Positions 34,376 to 46,499 are shown, counted from the stretch's first letter. The stretch: 64,000 nt of DNA from Roridomyces roridus (GCA_029378245.1 JARKIF010000050.1:62001-126000), one strand, 5' to 3'. Program-made: numbers and translations. The notes: generated by a model not told the origin, from the letters alone.

Positions 34376-35623
34376 CTAAAGAATCGTAACAGTAAGGAGA
34401 ACAGTAACCCCGTCCGTTGCGATACCTTGATTCGGTTAGTTCAGTGGATCGCACAATTTTCAAGTCAGCCATACCGTGGTTCACTCTGTATCCCAATCCG
34501 AGCGTCAGTTTCAATTCCCAACGGTCGAAAGCGCGCCACTAACCCGGTCGACCCCGGGGCGAGGAGTCCAGTCATATTCTGTGCGACCGTGGAATATTTG
34601 ACGCCATCGTGAGAGGTGTGTCCCACGGCTGCAGCGACGAGGAGGTCGCGGCCTAGTTATTCTGCGTTAGACAAGGTTCTTTGATTACAAAGAGAGAATA
34701 CAGACCAACGTTGTACCCATCTGGAATGATAGTGTGGCCGTCCCAGACGTCCTGCCAAATGCATGTTAATGTTGTAATTTGCCAGACGCGCCGACGAACC
34801 TCCTCTTGCGAGACCCTTCACTGACAGTGAATAGGTTGCTTTTGAAAAATATAACAACGTACGCTAGGAACAACGCGCCACTGTTGGCCTCTGTCCCATT
34901 CTGGCGGAAGACCCTGTAGTCTGGTTGAAGACCTCACGCGCGCGTATATGGATATATGGAAGCCTACCTGAAATGATTCCCTCCGACGAGGCTCTCCAAA
35001 CAGGTCCCGACGTCGTCGTCGCCGAAATCGTATCTGAGCTCAATCTAAATTCGTAGACACAGGGGTTAGATGCTGAGTGGATGACAGACAGGGATAACGC
35101 GCCGTTTGGTTGACCCATCCGTTCCCGTCCCCGAGGTTCGCAGATTGGGGCGCGCCTAGGAGACATTCAGCTTGAGGCTCATCGCGTCAGGAAAGAAGAT
35201 GCGGACCAAGATGGAAGCCGAGGCATTCGAAGGAGCTAGAGACAAATGAGGAGCTGAATGGCCTCTTGGAATGGGACGACTTACAATCCGATGGCTTGTG
35301 CGTAATGGAGGATTCCGGCGTCTGTCAAGACCGCGGGCGAGCTGAGACCAGAAATGATAACCTGGAGAGTCGCGTCGTGTCAGTGAAGGAATGAATGGTC
35401 GGAAAGAGGATACTTGCATTGAGCGGTTCGCCTCCGCCGCCACCAGCTAAGATGCAGGCGATTAGTTTGACGCGTGGGCTGAGAGGAACGTGCGCTGACC
35501 ATTGTCGAGCATGAAGCCGCCGTTCTTGGTTGGATCGTAGAATGCGAGGCCAGCATCGGTGTTGGAGACGAGGAGGGTCGAGAGAGCCTGAAAGCCCGCG
35601 AGAATGAGCTGTAGTCCCAGCAT
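34376..35623 (-). CDS. Conserved Agaricomycete protein family of unknown function
   Basis: About eight exons run from the ATG at 35,623 to the TAG at 34,376. The protein begins MLGLQLILAGFQALSTLLVS and continues with DAGLAFYDPTKNGGFMLDN, GGEPLNVIISGLSSPAVLTD, GAPQSANLGDGNGWVNQT, TCLESLVGGNHFR, TEANSGALFLA, RDLLVAAAVGHTSHDGV and MTGLLAPGSTGVNHGIATDGV. I recall this run of motifs from many mushroom genomes as an uncharacterised single-domain family; no catalytic role is known to me. The intron at 35,417-35,362 begins GCAAGT, a second GC-AG intron in this window. One internal join (near 35,100) needs a weak donor, so that exon edge is uncertain. Confidence 0.68.
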
Positions 35624-36342
35624 CGAGTGTGATGGAAGAGAAGAAGATGCACCACTTCATCCGAGACGGTCAAATATGTCAATCGAAGCAACGACCTGAT
35701 GCCGTCTGTTCCGGGCCAGAATCATCTCTAAAAATTGGAGGAAAATCATGCGAGTGCCCTGTTGAGCTCGAAAAGGTTGCGGTCCAGCGTCCCGGCGTCT
35801 CCGACCCTCGGCGGATGGGGATCAGTATTAAACTTCGCGCGGAAGAATCACAGAAGATCACCTGTCAGCAAACTAGGTTGCCATATCCGGCAAGTGGACG
35901 CCATGCCGAGCGATAATTCAAGAAATTCCGTGAAAAATATTGAAGCTGGAATAATGGCGGTCGAGTTGAAATTACCCCGAAGAGAAGAGATATGAGGATG
36001 GCTGTCAAAGCGGAGGCTCGGAAAGATTGTGATTTGTTGTGAATGATTCCGTGTCACGCGTGACAGACCGCTTACTAGGTTCGCCAGTGGCCACGACTCC
36101 CCAGGTGCGTCGCCTCAGCCCCTCGACTCCGCTGTATATGCTCAAAAACCTTCCATCCAAGCTCATACTCGCCTTTTCGGCTCCCAGATCTCTCCTCCGA
36201 CCTCTCAAAACGCGACTGGTGGCGCTGTGAAAACAAGTGTATCCAGACTCTTTGCAAGATTGCTGCGCGCAAATCCGGCTTGTTTCCGGCTTTGTAGCTT
36301 TCTTCTACCTTCAATCTACCCGCGTCCTCGCCGCTCGTGCGC
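35624..36342. other. Divergent intergenic region
   Basis: 719 bp between two divergent genes. No ORF here has coding character or sensible splice joins. It should hold both promoters; the last 60 bp are CT-rich (TTCTTCTACCTTC), as often seen near fungal transcription starts. Confidence 0.4.
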
Positions 36343-38018
36343 ATGGCAGAGCCACAGGACGATGTCGCCTCCGCTGGCGATGTCTCGGACGACGGTCGTG
36401 CAGCTGCGAGTACCAGTGCCAGTGCACCCGTAAACGCAGACTCTGCTTGGACGTCTCGCCGGGGAAAGGCCAGATGTGACTCGTGTCGTCTCCGAAATCT
36501 CAAGGTGCGTTGCAGAATCTTGATTCAGAGAACCTTATTCTCATTCCTTTCAAGTGTGACCGGATTCTTCCGACTTGTAACCAATGCCGTTGGACCCCCG
36601 TGACCGACTGCACATATACTCCTTTGCCCACTCCTGGTGCGTGCCCTCTTTCCTTCTTTCTGCTCCGGGACTAATATTCGGCGTAGCTCACAGAGGAGTT
36701 CCCCGCTGTGATCGGTTCGTCTGCTTCGATTTTTTCTCTATTCAAGCCTTCTGACGAGTGGCACAGCTGCCGCGAGTCTAATCTCAAGGTTCGACGTCAT
36801 CCAACTTGGCCCGCCCTCCACTGACGAAGTAATTTTAGTGCGACAGAGCGGCTCCCGTGTGTCAGTATTGCCGCGAAGGCAATATAACTGACTGCAGGTA
36901 CACACCCAAGAAGCGTGCTCGTCTTCCCGCCGAGCACACTCAGCCTTTGTCACGGGTACCTTACAACACCCAGGCGTCATCCGCTTCTTTCATGTTTACC
37001 AACATTTCCGGTCCTGTCGAATCCGGTCCATCTTTCAATCGCCCATTTGTCAACGAAAATATTCAATCCGTTTCCGGCACCCATCGCGAGTCTAGGACGA
37101 TAGACATCAATCCTCCTTACCAGCGGACGACCTCGTTTTCCGAAGGGCCCCCGCTCGCGCTCCTCCCGGCTCCAGGTCCTCCCTCGACCTACCCGGCTCA
37201 ACCCTTCATTTCGCACTCCTTCCCCGAACCACCGCTCCGGTCCTCGCAGTTCAAACCCTGGGTCCACCCATCCTTCATTCCCCTTCCTGAGCCGATGCTC
37301 CGTCGTCTGAATGGGCTGCGTAGCACGGAGATGCCCAGTCGGGAGGAATTCGACCAAGCTTTCGAGGAATTCTTGTCCAAGCTCATGCCCGATTTGCGCG
37401 AGACGGCGACGTTGGCGCCCGAAATCTACGCGACGCTGGCCAACTGTCTTGCCAAGGGCAACATCACGCGTTTGTCGACGCGTCTGCGCGCGTGGGCGAC
37501 GTGTCACCGGCTTTCCTCGGGTTCCAACAAGTCGAACTTGATATTGGCGCCGAAGGATGGGATGTTTGGCATGTCGGACGCTGATGAGCTGAAGCTGGTT
37601 AATGAGTATCGGGCGGCGATGGATCAGCCACCTAAAGCTGCTGCTTCCGGGGAGGCTAACGGGAATGGAGCTGCTGGTGCGGGTGGCACAGAGGGTACGC
37701 AGTCCCAGTTTGAGCGCGTGCCTGTACAGCCGCAGATCTACGACTGTCTGGCGTATGCTCACCGCGGGCATGCGTCGTCTGTTGCGGTGTTGATGGAGAT
37801 TCGGAGGCTCGGAATTGTGCGTGCCACCACCGTGCCACTTTCGTCCTTGGGTCTGACTAATTGGTTTTTCACTGCAGGCCTCCATTACTTGGCCGATGGC
37901 CGAGATTTTCATTAGCTTGTGTCCGCTTTGCAAGGTGGCACCTGGGCCTGCTGGTGCTGGTGGCAGCGCCAGCGCCAGTGCTAGTCCGGCGCCCAAACCT
38001 CCGTCGGCGAGGGTTTAA
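36343..38018 (+). CDS. Tandem Zn2Cys6 protein with C-terminal integrase-like HHCC motif
   Basis: Six exons. Two Zn2Cys6 binuclear clusters sit close together at the N-terminus: CDSCRLRNLKCDRILPTC followed by NQC and DC, then CDRCRESNLKCDRAAPVC followed by QYC and DC. Both have all six cysteines at C-x2-C-x6-C-x6-C-x2-C-x7-C. Each LysCys junction (NLK|C) coincides with an intron, so the two fingers share their exon structure and look like a duplication. After a proline-rich linker, a helical region (residues about 230-310) is followed by IYDCLAYAHRGHASSVAVLMEIRRL and SLCPLC, which resembles the His/Cys zinc-binding module of retroviral-type integrases. A DNA-binding regulator is likely; targets are unknown. 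Convincing start at 36,343. Confidence 0.75.
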
Positions 38019-38100
38019 AGTTTCAGTTATGATTATGGATTGAATATGGATTTGGCTCGGTGGGTAGGGTATTGAATTTATGTATGTCGTGAATCAAAGT

Positions 38101-38410
38101 TTTTAGTGGGCGTCGGGTTTTATTGATTCCGAATATATTGCTTGGGCTCTGGCTCCACAGACTCCGAGACTTGGACGCTCTCCTTCTGCTACTGGAGCGG
38201 CTGAGAAGTTGAACTCCGAAACTCATGCGCAAGACTCGGACGGGCGCGGTGTTTTAGTGGACCGTCGGGTTTTATTGCTTGGGTCCTCAGCTCTGGCTCC
38301 CGTAAGCTTCGAAACCGTCCCGGAACGTGGACGCCCTCCGTCTCGCCACCGAAGCGGCTGAGAACTTGTACACCGAAACTGACGGGCAAGAGTCACTCGG
38401 ACGGGCGCGC
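38101..38410. repeat. Imperfect tandem duplication, unit about 151-158 bp
   Basis: Two head-to-tail copies, starting TTTTAGTGG at 38,101 and 38,252. They share GTCGGGTTTTATTG, TCTGGCTCC, TTGGACG/GTGGACG, GAGCGGCTGAGAA and a closing CTCGGACGGGCGCG, with scattered substitutions and small indels. The repeat lies in the 3' flank of the Zn2Cys6 gene and is not coding. Confidence 0.75.
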
Positions 38411-40037
38411 CGGGCGGTCGATTTTCGTGCTGGGATCAACGTGACAAGTACTCTGGTCCATTAGACGTCACTGAATCTATTTCTCGATATATCTAGGTTT
38501 GGGTACGATCTCATAGTTGTTGAACCGATCTGAACCGTGTCGGCATGGTTCAGCAGAAGCCAGCTGCGGGCCTCGGGAACACGTCGGGAGCCAAGAGGCC
38601 GTCGCGATGACTCTGACCATTGGTCAAAACGGGAACAAGGTTCCTTGGACAATAGGATCCGAGTTCGCGTCCTGCGGAGTCGTGATCAATTCTTATGATT
38701 ACTTGGCGTCTGAAAAATATTGTGGCGCGGGGGGCGCGAGGCGGGTGGACCGTGCTGGTCCTGGGCCCTGTAGAAATCGTCGCAAGAGAGTTAATCGCCC
38801 GCTCAGCGAGCGTTTGGGTGCCTGGACGCGGGGACCCTGGGAATTCAACAATTCGGAGATTGGCTAGGGCCCCCGGACCGTCGCTTAGATTCGGGCACCA
38901 ATTAAATGATTTGTAGGCGTAGGTGCGATGGATTTCGCGGGGTTCTGGGTGACTCGCTTTCCAGGCGCTGTGCGGGGGCGCGCCGGTCGCCAGACGGCGG
39001 TGTTGTGGGGTCGAACACTGCTGCTGTATTCTGTATTGTAACTAGCGTAAAATATCAATACATAGGATAGGGAGACCGTGTGGGTAGGGTATGTAGGTGC
39101 TACACAACGTTCTGGCAGTGGATACAGAAATTAGTGGCATGCTGGGCGTATAGGTAGTAGGCGCAGATGTGTAAGTTGAGGAAGATTAGGTGCGGGGGAA
39201 TCCCACCGCGTAGACGATTAGGGGCATGATAATGGTAGATGGTTGCATGGTCAGTGGGCGTGTCGGCGCGGGAGGGGCATGGAGAGCGTGGTGTGGGCGT
39301 TGGGGGGAATTCTCGGGAAACGAGAGCGTAGTGGTGTGAGGAGCTAGGCATGTCGTTTGGTTCGGTTAGTCAAATCATAGGAGCGTGAATGCCAAGGAGC
39401 AAAGTCGATCTGGGTAGGTGGGTGAGAGAGGATCGACATGGGGAACCGTGGTGGACTGACCATGGTCAACGCTATCGGCGACAGTTGGGACATAGGGCCA
39501 CGGGTGGTCTTATGTTTTCTACTGCAGAGGCACCACACCAGCGCGGGTCGGTATCCGGACGTGCGGGACAGCCCTTGATTTTTATGTGCCAAGTTGCGCG
39601 ACATGAAGGGCACGAAAAAGGACGGAGTAGGCACATCTTCCGGTGTGTCTTGGGAAGTCAGCCATCCCGATTTTAACAGAGAAAATTGTGGGTCCTCTGG
39701 TCCAACTCGAGTCAAAACCATCTAGGTCACAGCGCGCTCGTGTTGCGTGTACGCGTCGGTCCATCAGCCAGTAGAGTCGGATAGACGCCAATGTTACGCA
39801 CCGGCATCTGAAAGAACGCCCCAAAAGAAATAAGACCCCGTCTTTCTACAGCACGAGCACCGATTCGCGCCAGATACCATCGAATGGTCAGAAATGGGAA
39901 AGCGGAGGACAAAATCTGAGATGACATGCCATCACGGGTTCGTGGCATGATTGATTTGGTAATAACACGCGGGTTCACCTGGACCTACACAAGCACAGCA
40001 GCTCTTGCTTTGACTGGGCGGCGGCCTGCCGGTGCGA
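38411..40037. other. Gene-poor stretch of 1.6 kb
   Basis: No gene supported. A very G-rich patch occurs near 38,730-38,750. Minus-strand ORFs at 39,344-39,978 do not resemble a family and lack convincing splice joins. Confidence 0.4.
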
Positions 40038-41443
40038 ATGCCGAACGTAATTGCACACACGGGTGAGATTCATGCTCACTCTATACGCCAGACTCTCACT
40101 CAAGAGTCAATACCAGGTATACGGGACATTCGAGATGGCCGTGGCGACATCTACACCTTTTGGAGCTGGTCCTACCGAAGGTTGTTAGTCGTGCAGGCGA
40201 TTGGGCTTACCGTCGAAGATGCCAAGACACGGGACCTTCATCTTGAGAAGATTGTGCGTACTATCGGCTTGCATCGCTCATGTGGTCGCTGACTCCCAGT
40301 CGCCCAGCAATCCTGCATTGATTCCATCGACTTTGAACACGAGGATGGCTGGGCGTACCTAGTGGACAAGCCCACCGGCCCACGCATTATCCATAAACCC
40401 AGGAAAGTCTACCAAATTCCCTGCGACTTCCTTTGGGCTCCACGAGTCGATGTGTCGGAAATCGACATGCAAAAGATCCACCATGGCAAAGGGCGCGCGA
40501 TATGGCGTGGCAAGGAGGTGGATGTTCACATCGGATGTGACGGTGCGGTACCCGCGAGACATCATTGGCCATGGTTAAACTGTTTCAAGCAGATGTGGAG
40601 CTAACAGTGATAGAGGATGAAACGAGAGCTCTGAAGGCAACAATGGGAATGGATGTCACCTACGGAATCGTCGGCCATATTTTCAGGGGCGAGAAACTCG
40701 TCGGAGTCATGAGAGAGTCTTCTCGAGCGTCTCGAACCGTCGGACTGGTATGTGATACCAAAGCCTTTTCTTCTCCGATATTCATCGTCCGACAGGCTGA
40801 CCGCGCCGCCGTTTATGCGGCATTCGCTCTTCTTGAGACCGCGTTTATCCTCCACACTCACATCTTGGACATTCAAAGCATCGCCATGAGCGAGACGGGA
40901 CGAGTTCGGATGCTTGACATCCACACATTCAAGTATTATCGTCGTAACGAACGCGAGAAGCTTGAGCAAGATGCTCAGAAATACCATTGGGGGCCCCTCA
41001 AGGAGCTCTTCGACATTCTCACGGAATGTGTCGGGTGCCCAATAGGGCTACCTGGTTATTTCTTTTTCCCGACCTCAACGATACTCGCCTCGACACCATC
41101 TCCGGACACCTTCATGCTCATCTCTCTTTGGCTAACGTTTGACACGTGCGTTCAGTTTGACGAGGAAAAGAAGAGACGTCGTCGCAAAGTAGGCTCCAAG
41201 ACCTCGTTAGAGGTTCGGACAGCTCGGTCCAAAGGGCACACTCACGCGCCTGTCAAGGCGACTCGAACCCTCGACTACCACGACCCTCCTGCCAGACTCG
41301 GTTCCTCACGCGGACGATCAGCTGAACTCCGCGTGCTCCTGGCTCCCGAGGACGAGCGTGTCGATGGCGGAGGCTTCATCGTCGAGGAAGACGAACGCGG
41401 CGGCCTCATCTTCAAGGAAGAAGACCGCGTCGAGGCGCGATGA
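40038..41443 (+). CDS. Kinase-like fold protein, catalytic motifs not recognisable (copy 1)
   Basis: Five exons join in frame. The N-terminal 100 residues are family-specific (HLEKIQSCIDSIDF, GWAYLVDKPTGP). A kinase N-lobe-like part follows, GRAIWRGKEVDVHIG, then TRALKATMGMDVTYGIVGHIFRGEKLVGVMRE, resembling the helix-hinge region, and FALLETAFILHTHILDIQSIAMSETGRVRMLDIH at the place of the catalytic loop. The HRD and DFG motifs of active kinases are not present there. It is a member of a diverged kinase-like family common in Agaricomycetes, probably a pseudokinase. The C-terminal tail is Arg/Lys- then Glu/Asp-rich. The gene at 45.4 kb is a distant paralogue. The start at 40,038 is the first in-frame ATG and may not be the true one. 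Confidence 0.6.
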
Positions 41444-43278
41444 CCCATTTCGCATTATATCATACCCCACCACATTGCTTAGGACTCGCCCACCATTCGA
41501 CTGTATCCATATTGCTTTCAGGATCTCTTTACTGCACATATGTATCCATTTCTTCGCACCCTAGCACCCTACAAGTCGTTCTTTCGTGAAATAGAATGCC
41601 GTCTGACTGTGACCAGATCTCAGCCATTGTGGGAAGGACAGTTCGCGAAGAAAACGTGTTTGCCCGATTCATCACTGCCGATGGCGTTGAAACATCGATC
41701 TGGTCAGCGCAAGCAGTGACCTCCAGGGAATGGAGGCGGAGTGCCGGCGCCTGAGAATAATTTCCACCGAAAATGGACGAGATCGGAGACGGGCAGTGAC
41801 TCGCCTCCATGACTCCGTACCGAAGATGTTTTCTGGAGGCCGGAGCGACGGGCTGGGCAGGTCGCTGATCCACGCGCCCAACGACGGCGGCCATGACCCT
41901 TGTCGAAGCTTCTTCGCCTATATACTCCGTGGGTGAGAAGAACGATTAATTCATTATGAAACTCGGATATCAGCGGTTCATTCGTTCGTGCATCGATAAC
42001 CTTTACAGCTTCGATTGCTACCCATAATTCCCGTTTTGTGAGAAGCAGCCAAGTAAACGACGAAAATCCTGGAATGGACAAAGTTACACACCACTGAACA
42101 CCGACCCCGGAAAGTTCGGATTCTAGATTCTTCCCCCGCACTCGCTTTGATCACCCATCAGCTGTGTCGCGGTCAGACACACCGATTTGTCAACTTTGAC
42201 CCCGCGTCTTGGGCGAGTGCAATTATCAATGTCATGAACATAATTAACATACACATGGACCCACAACTCTTGCCCAAATCCTACTCTTGGCTGCGGGAGA
42301 ACCATGCTCAACGTAACACAGTCAGTGGCATTCAAAACTTAAAAGCTCCCAGGGCGTGCTCACAATTCAGATTAGACCTTCGTATATCTTGCACCAATTC
42401 TTCGCCCCGCCCTATCTCTGTAGTCTTATGCGTCAGTCGTTCAAGAAATAAAGTTTACAACCACTGTGATGCCTTCGGGGCACCGGCATGGACAGCCTTC
42501 TGAGTTGAAACTTGGGAAGTTCAGTCCGCCGATATCTTCGAGAATCTGAGGAATGGATAGTCCCAAGCGCCCGAGAATCGTTTCTCGAAAGTCTAAGGCC
42601 TTGTTGAGCATACCAGTCAGTGCCAAGCTTCTCCCGCACACCAAATTCGGCTTTCAGCATAGACATTTTGAAATTTCATGGATTAACGGGCCCTCCACAG
42701 CGCGAGCGGCCAAGTTTCTATCCATTCCTGTTTCGTGCAAATAAGGCCAGGAGCGGGCGAGGGATGTAGAAAATTACATCATGCTCGAGTCGGAAGGTAG
42801 ATTCTTCCGTTGCTCTCATGGTCGAAAACTCTGTCCTGGCTACAGCACCAGGAACCCAAGTAGGAATGAAGAAAACGCCCACGAAGGAGTCAGAAGCAGC
42901 CCGAGCATTTTAGATGGACGGTTCAGCTGTGTTGGAGCTGTATCGCTCCCACTTACGGTCACTGGACACACCGACATGCGGCTTGGCTTGCGCGTCAATG
43001 TCCCGGAGATTCTTAATGACCTTGATACACCAGGACCCTCCACTGTTGGCCGTGGCAAAAGATCTCGGGAAACCACGCCTTTTGGAACTCAAAAGCTGGG
43101 ATGACACTAAGTATTCGATTCATGCAGACTCGGAGACTTGAGAACATACACAAAATCAAGCCAAGTCTTCTTCTCTCCACTCGACGATGGGACGGTGCTC
43201 CGCTAAAACGAACAATTCCAGTATCATAACAGGTCGTTACAGGTATCATTAGTCGTTACTCTCATTAACATCCTTTTT
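41444..43278. other. Gene-poor stretch of 1.8 kb
   Basis: Several medium ORFs on both strands (for example minus 42,441-42,644 and minus 43,013-43,249) look locally protein-like, but they cannot be joined into a gene and contain frame changes. They may be worn remnants; I cannot name a parent family. No repeat or RNA gene seen. Confidence 0.4.
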
Positions 43279-44245
43279 TCACCAGGCGGCTCCCAAAACG
43301 AAGAAAAGTGCGCCCAATAACAGGCCCGACGCAGGACCATGCGACAGAGCAGCATCGGACGCAGTCGATGATGGCGCCGTCGACGCAGGAGTCGTACTCG
43401 TAGGCGTCGGAGTCGTAGGCGTCGGAGTGTTAGCCGCGGGTGAGGTCGGAGTCGAAACCGGGGTCGAAGTTGGGGGTGAGCTGGTCGAGGTCTGATCGTC
43501 TTCGTCGATGAGCGGGATCGACGAGGTGGCCCCGCCGCCGAACAGCGCGTGCTCGAAAGCACAAACTTTGTTTATACCGGTGATAACGTCGTTGACCGAC
43601 GTCATGTTGAGTAAATCTGCTTGCCCTGTGCTCTCGAAGCTGATAGGGTGCATAATTAGCAAGTCGTCGCCAAAATAGCCATCGAGGGCTCACCAGTCCA
43701 CACATTGGGCTATAGAGATGTGTGAGAACGGCAGATGCGGTAAAAGGAGGTGGACGTACGGAAGGTCGAGTGGAATGGGTCCGAGCATGCACTAGTAGTT
43801 GGATGGATACTCGGCAAGGGATACGATGGAAGAGAACGTACCAAGTGATTACGCTGATGTACGAATTTGGGCTAGAAAGGATCTGCCGAATACTCAGCGT
43901 CGGCTTTCAATAGACGAATAAACGGGACGCACCGGGTCCGTATTCTCCATGATGGGCACGAGCGACATGCAGAGTTTTATCTCGCTGTAATGCTGCACAG
44001 AATAGGGTCAGAATTGTCGCATTAGGGGCGGCGCCAGTGAGACAGGCGCACGCAGGAGCCGCGAGTAGCCCACTCACGTTCTCACATTGACCACACGTCG
44101 CCGGGGAAGCAGGGAACTGGGGGTCGGGCGTATCATCCGGGTCCTGGTCCGTGCGCAACCTCAAGGAGTTGTCCCGAGAAGGATACAGTGATGCCGTTGC
44201 GAGGAGAGCCAGGAGAGGGAGGACTTTGGCAATAAATAAGACCAT
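43279..44245 (-). CDS. Cysteine-containing secreted GPI-anchored protein
   Basis: Six exons join from the ATG at 44,245. A signal peptide (MVLFIAKVLPLLALLATASL) is followed by TCGQCENHYSEIKLCMSL, an ITCACSD-type cysteine block and a PQCVDCFESTGQADLLN motif. Next comes a Thr/Ser/Pro-rich linker of about 50 residues, likely O-glycosylated, encoded by a GTCGGAGTCG-type simple repeat. The end is a hydrophobic GPI-signal-like tail (GPASGLLLGALFFVLGAAW). The layout is that of fungal cell-wall or plasma-membrane surface proteins with a small disulphide domain. It resembles no enzyme. Function is unknown; surface location is inferred from the two end signals. Confidence 0.7.
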
Positions 44246-45392
44246 CGGAGGGCGCACGCTGGCAGCTGGGGAAGGAAGATGGTGGCGAGGGGAGGAGACC
44301 TTCCTAGGGGAACAAATTCGTGCAAATTCACTGTCAGATGGCGTGATGGCAGAATTGACGCGCACATATGACTTGATCTCGGCTCACTTTAGCGGCGCGT
44401 TGCGTTGCTGCTTCGTCTCAACGTCGGACATCTGGTGCTTTGGCGAAAGAAGGAAAGCGCGCCAATAGACAAAATTGATCAGAATTTCTCCATGAAGGAT
44501 TTTTCCTTAACGATCCTCGAGTCATGGGCACGTCGATCTCATCTCGAGTGGTGTGGACTACACCGCAGATAAGAGCACATGTCGGCGCCAACGATGAGCG
44601 CCATTGAATGTATTGCAGCTGTGCGACCGACCTTGTGCTGACCCTTGTCGGTGGACCCACACCTGATAAACACGGAGCACAGCAAACCAGCCTTGTTCGT
44701 AGCAAGAACGAAACTCTAATTCAATATGGTCTCAAGTCGTTTATTGGCGAGACGCACCGCAAGTCGCGGGAGTGTCCGTCCATCTATCGCCACAGGTGGA
44801 TATCGAAGAATGGAAGCAGCTGGCTTACTCGGGCCCGGGCTTGAACGGTCTCGTGTTCCTTCTCGCTGTAACGATTTTAAACTGTATTATCAGGAGGTTT
44901 CATACGGGTACCCGCCGTCGCAGAGGCAGAGCTCCAGTCTGAAAAATCCCACAGACACGGACCGGGTTCCGTCCAGAAAGGGAGCGGTACAGCCCAAATC
45001 CAGCGACTGAGCACTTCCGAATACTGATAGAACGGCGAGCGCTTGAGCCCGTGTCTACAAACTCTAAGATTTGCAACGATCACCGAGGAGACAGACAGAC
45101 AGACCGAGCAGCGGGAAACTCAATTAACAAGCGCGGGCGGACCGGGGTTGTCTCACTAGACACGTCCCCGCGTTCACAGAAAGACGGGTACACAGTATCC
45201 GGTGCAACTGCTGCTAAGCACTGAGCACCGAGCTCAACGTCCATCATCAATTGGTACGTCTGCCTGCACTGGGAGGGAAGATTGAGGAGAGACTCCGGAC
45301 AGTCTTACGTCGTGACCCGTATGCAGATGTCATGATATTCGGGACCCACACCGTTATCATTGAACGACAAGAGGAAAAAAACGACGCTCGTA
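44246..45392. other. Intergenic stretch of 1.1 kb
   Basis: No supported gene. It contains the promoter of the GPI protein (minus strand) and the 3' flank of the kinase-like gene. The ORFs here are short and unlike any family. Confidence 0.4.
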
Positions 45393-46499
45393 CTACTCCT
45401 CGACCTTGGGCAGCCGTTTCTGGCGTTGCGCCCAACGAAGCTCCTGCACCAACTTGTCCGACTTGGTCGAGTACGGAAGTTTGACGCGATGGAGGAGATT
45501 GGGCTCGGGTCGCGTTGTGCTTGCGCGCAGGCGCAAGGCCGTCGGGCTGATTGGTGCGTCGAATATGAGCACTTCGACCTCTGCTTTAGGAGGGCGAGGA
45601 ACCCTCGCCACGCCCCAGCCGACATCATGATTCTGCGCGTCCTCTTCCTCGCACCTGTAAACCGGCGGAAGATGGAGGTCGAGGAGCACATGGACGTGAA
45701 GGACAGGTCCGCGCTCTGGTGGTAGGAATATTGGGATGGGGAGGAGTTGGTTGATCCTTTGTCGAGGAGGGGGAATGGGATTTCTCATATCTTTGAGAGT
45801 AGCGAAGAGATCCTCCAACATCGTCCAGTGGTTGAACTCCAACTCGCGGGCAGTCCGCGGCGGCTGCAGCGAGCACAGCGAGAGAAGGCGAACCTGGTCT
45901 TTGTCGTCTATTAGGATGTTGGATAGTTGGACGCCCGAATACATCAGCCCCGCGCGTTCGATTTGCGAGATGACTTTGTAAACCTGAAAGAATGAGAAAC
46001 ATTGGCAAGACACTAAAGTGAGCACTCACCTTGGCCTTGTCCTCGTACTCGACCGGGCGGCCATAGGCCGGCTCCGTGAGGATCCCACATATATCCGTCG
46101 TCTCCGCACGCACGACGTGAGCAAGCGCAGGAAACGCCAAGTGTTCGAGGTGGTGCTTCATGAGCAGCTTGTACGCCACCATGGTCCTCCAAAGAAAATA
46201 TGCATTCGAAGAGTCCCAAGCCAAGAATACATCGACTTTGTTGCCGTCCCACAAACCATCTCGATCCTCTGCGTTGCGCCAAGCGGTGGTTTTCACGTCC
46301 CGCTCGTCGACGAGTGGGCACCAGGGTGGGATGTCGGAGATTGTGGGCCTTTCATCAAGAACGGTGAGCTATTCCGGCGTGTTCTGATGGAAAATGGGAG
46401 GTACTCATGCTTTGCCGTATGCCTGATGCGATACCCTCGGTTGTCTTTCTCCTTGATCAATCGCGCCCAGTTGGTGCGCCCGAATTGTATCATTGGCAA
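45393..46499 (-). CDS. Kinase-like fold protein, catalytic motifs weak (copy 2); 5' end unresolved
   Basis: The supported part runs LTVLDERPTISDIPPWCPLVDERD, KTTAWRNAEDRDGLWDGNKVDVFLAW, ILTEPAYGRPVEYEDKAK and, across an intron with a good GTGAGT donor, VYKVISQIERAGLMYSGVQLSNILIDDKDQVRLLSL. The last part has the layout of a kinase catalytic loop (x-NILID-x) without the HRD aspartate or a DFG. The order matches the gene at 40.0 kb (WDGNKVDVF with WRGKEVDVH; QVRLL with RVRML), so the two are paralogues that have drifted far apart. The C-terminal tail ends KRLPKVEE at 45,393. An upstream exon from about 46,499 (MPMIQFGRTNWARLI) is possible, but its splice phase does not fit cleanly. Confidence 0.55.

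Noticed and set aside
34425..34495. Possible tRNA: GGTTAGTTCAGTGG resembles an A box
   Set aside because: There is no matching B box (GGTTCGANTCC) at the right distance and no cloverleaf; the stretch overlaps a terminal intron and exon of the minus-strand gene.
36977..37996. 339-residue minus-strand ORF
   Set aside because: Antisense shadow of the Zn2Cys6 gene.
39344..39978. Pair of minus-strand ORFs as a spliced gene
   Set aside because: No conserved motifs and no phase-compatible introns.
42430..43110. Minus-strand fragments as a decayed enzyme gene
   Set aside because: Local stretches look protein-like, but I could not match them to a family or join them.
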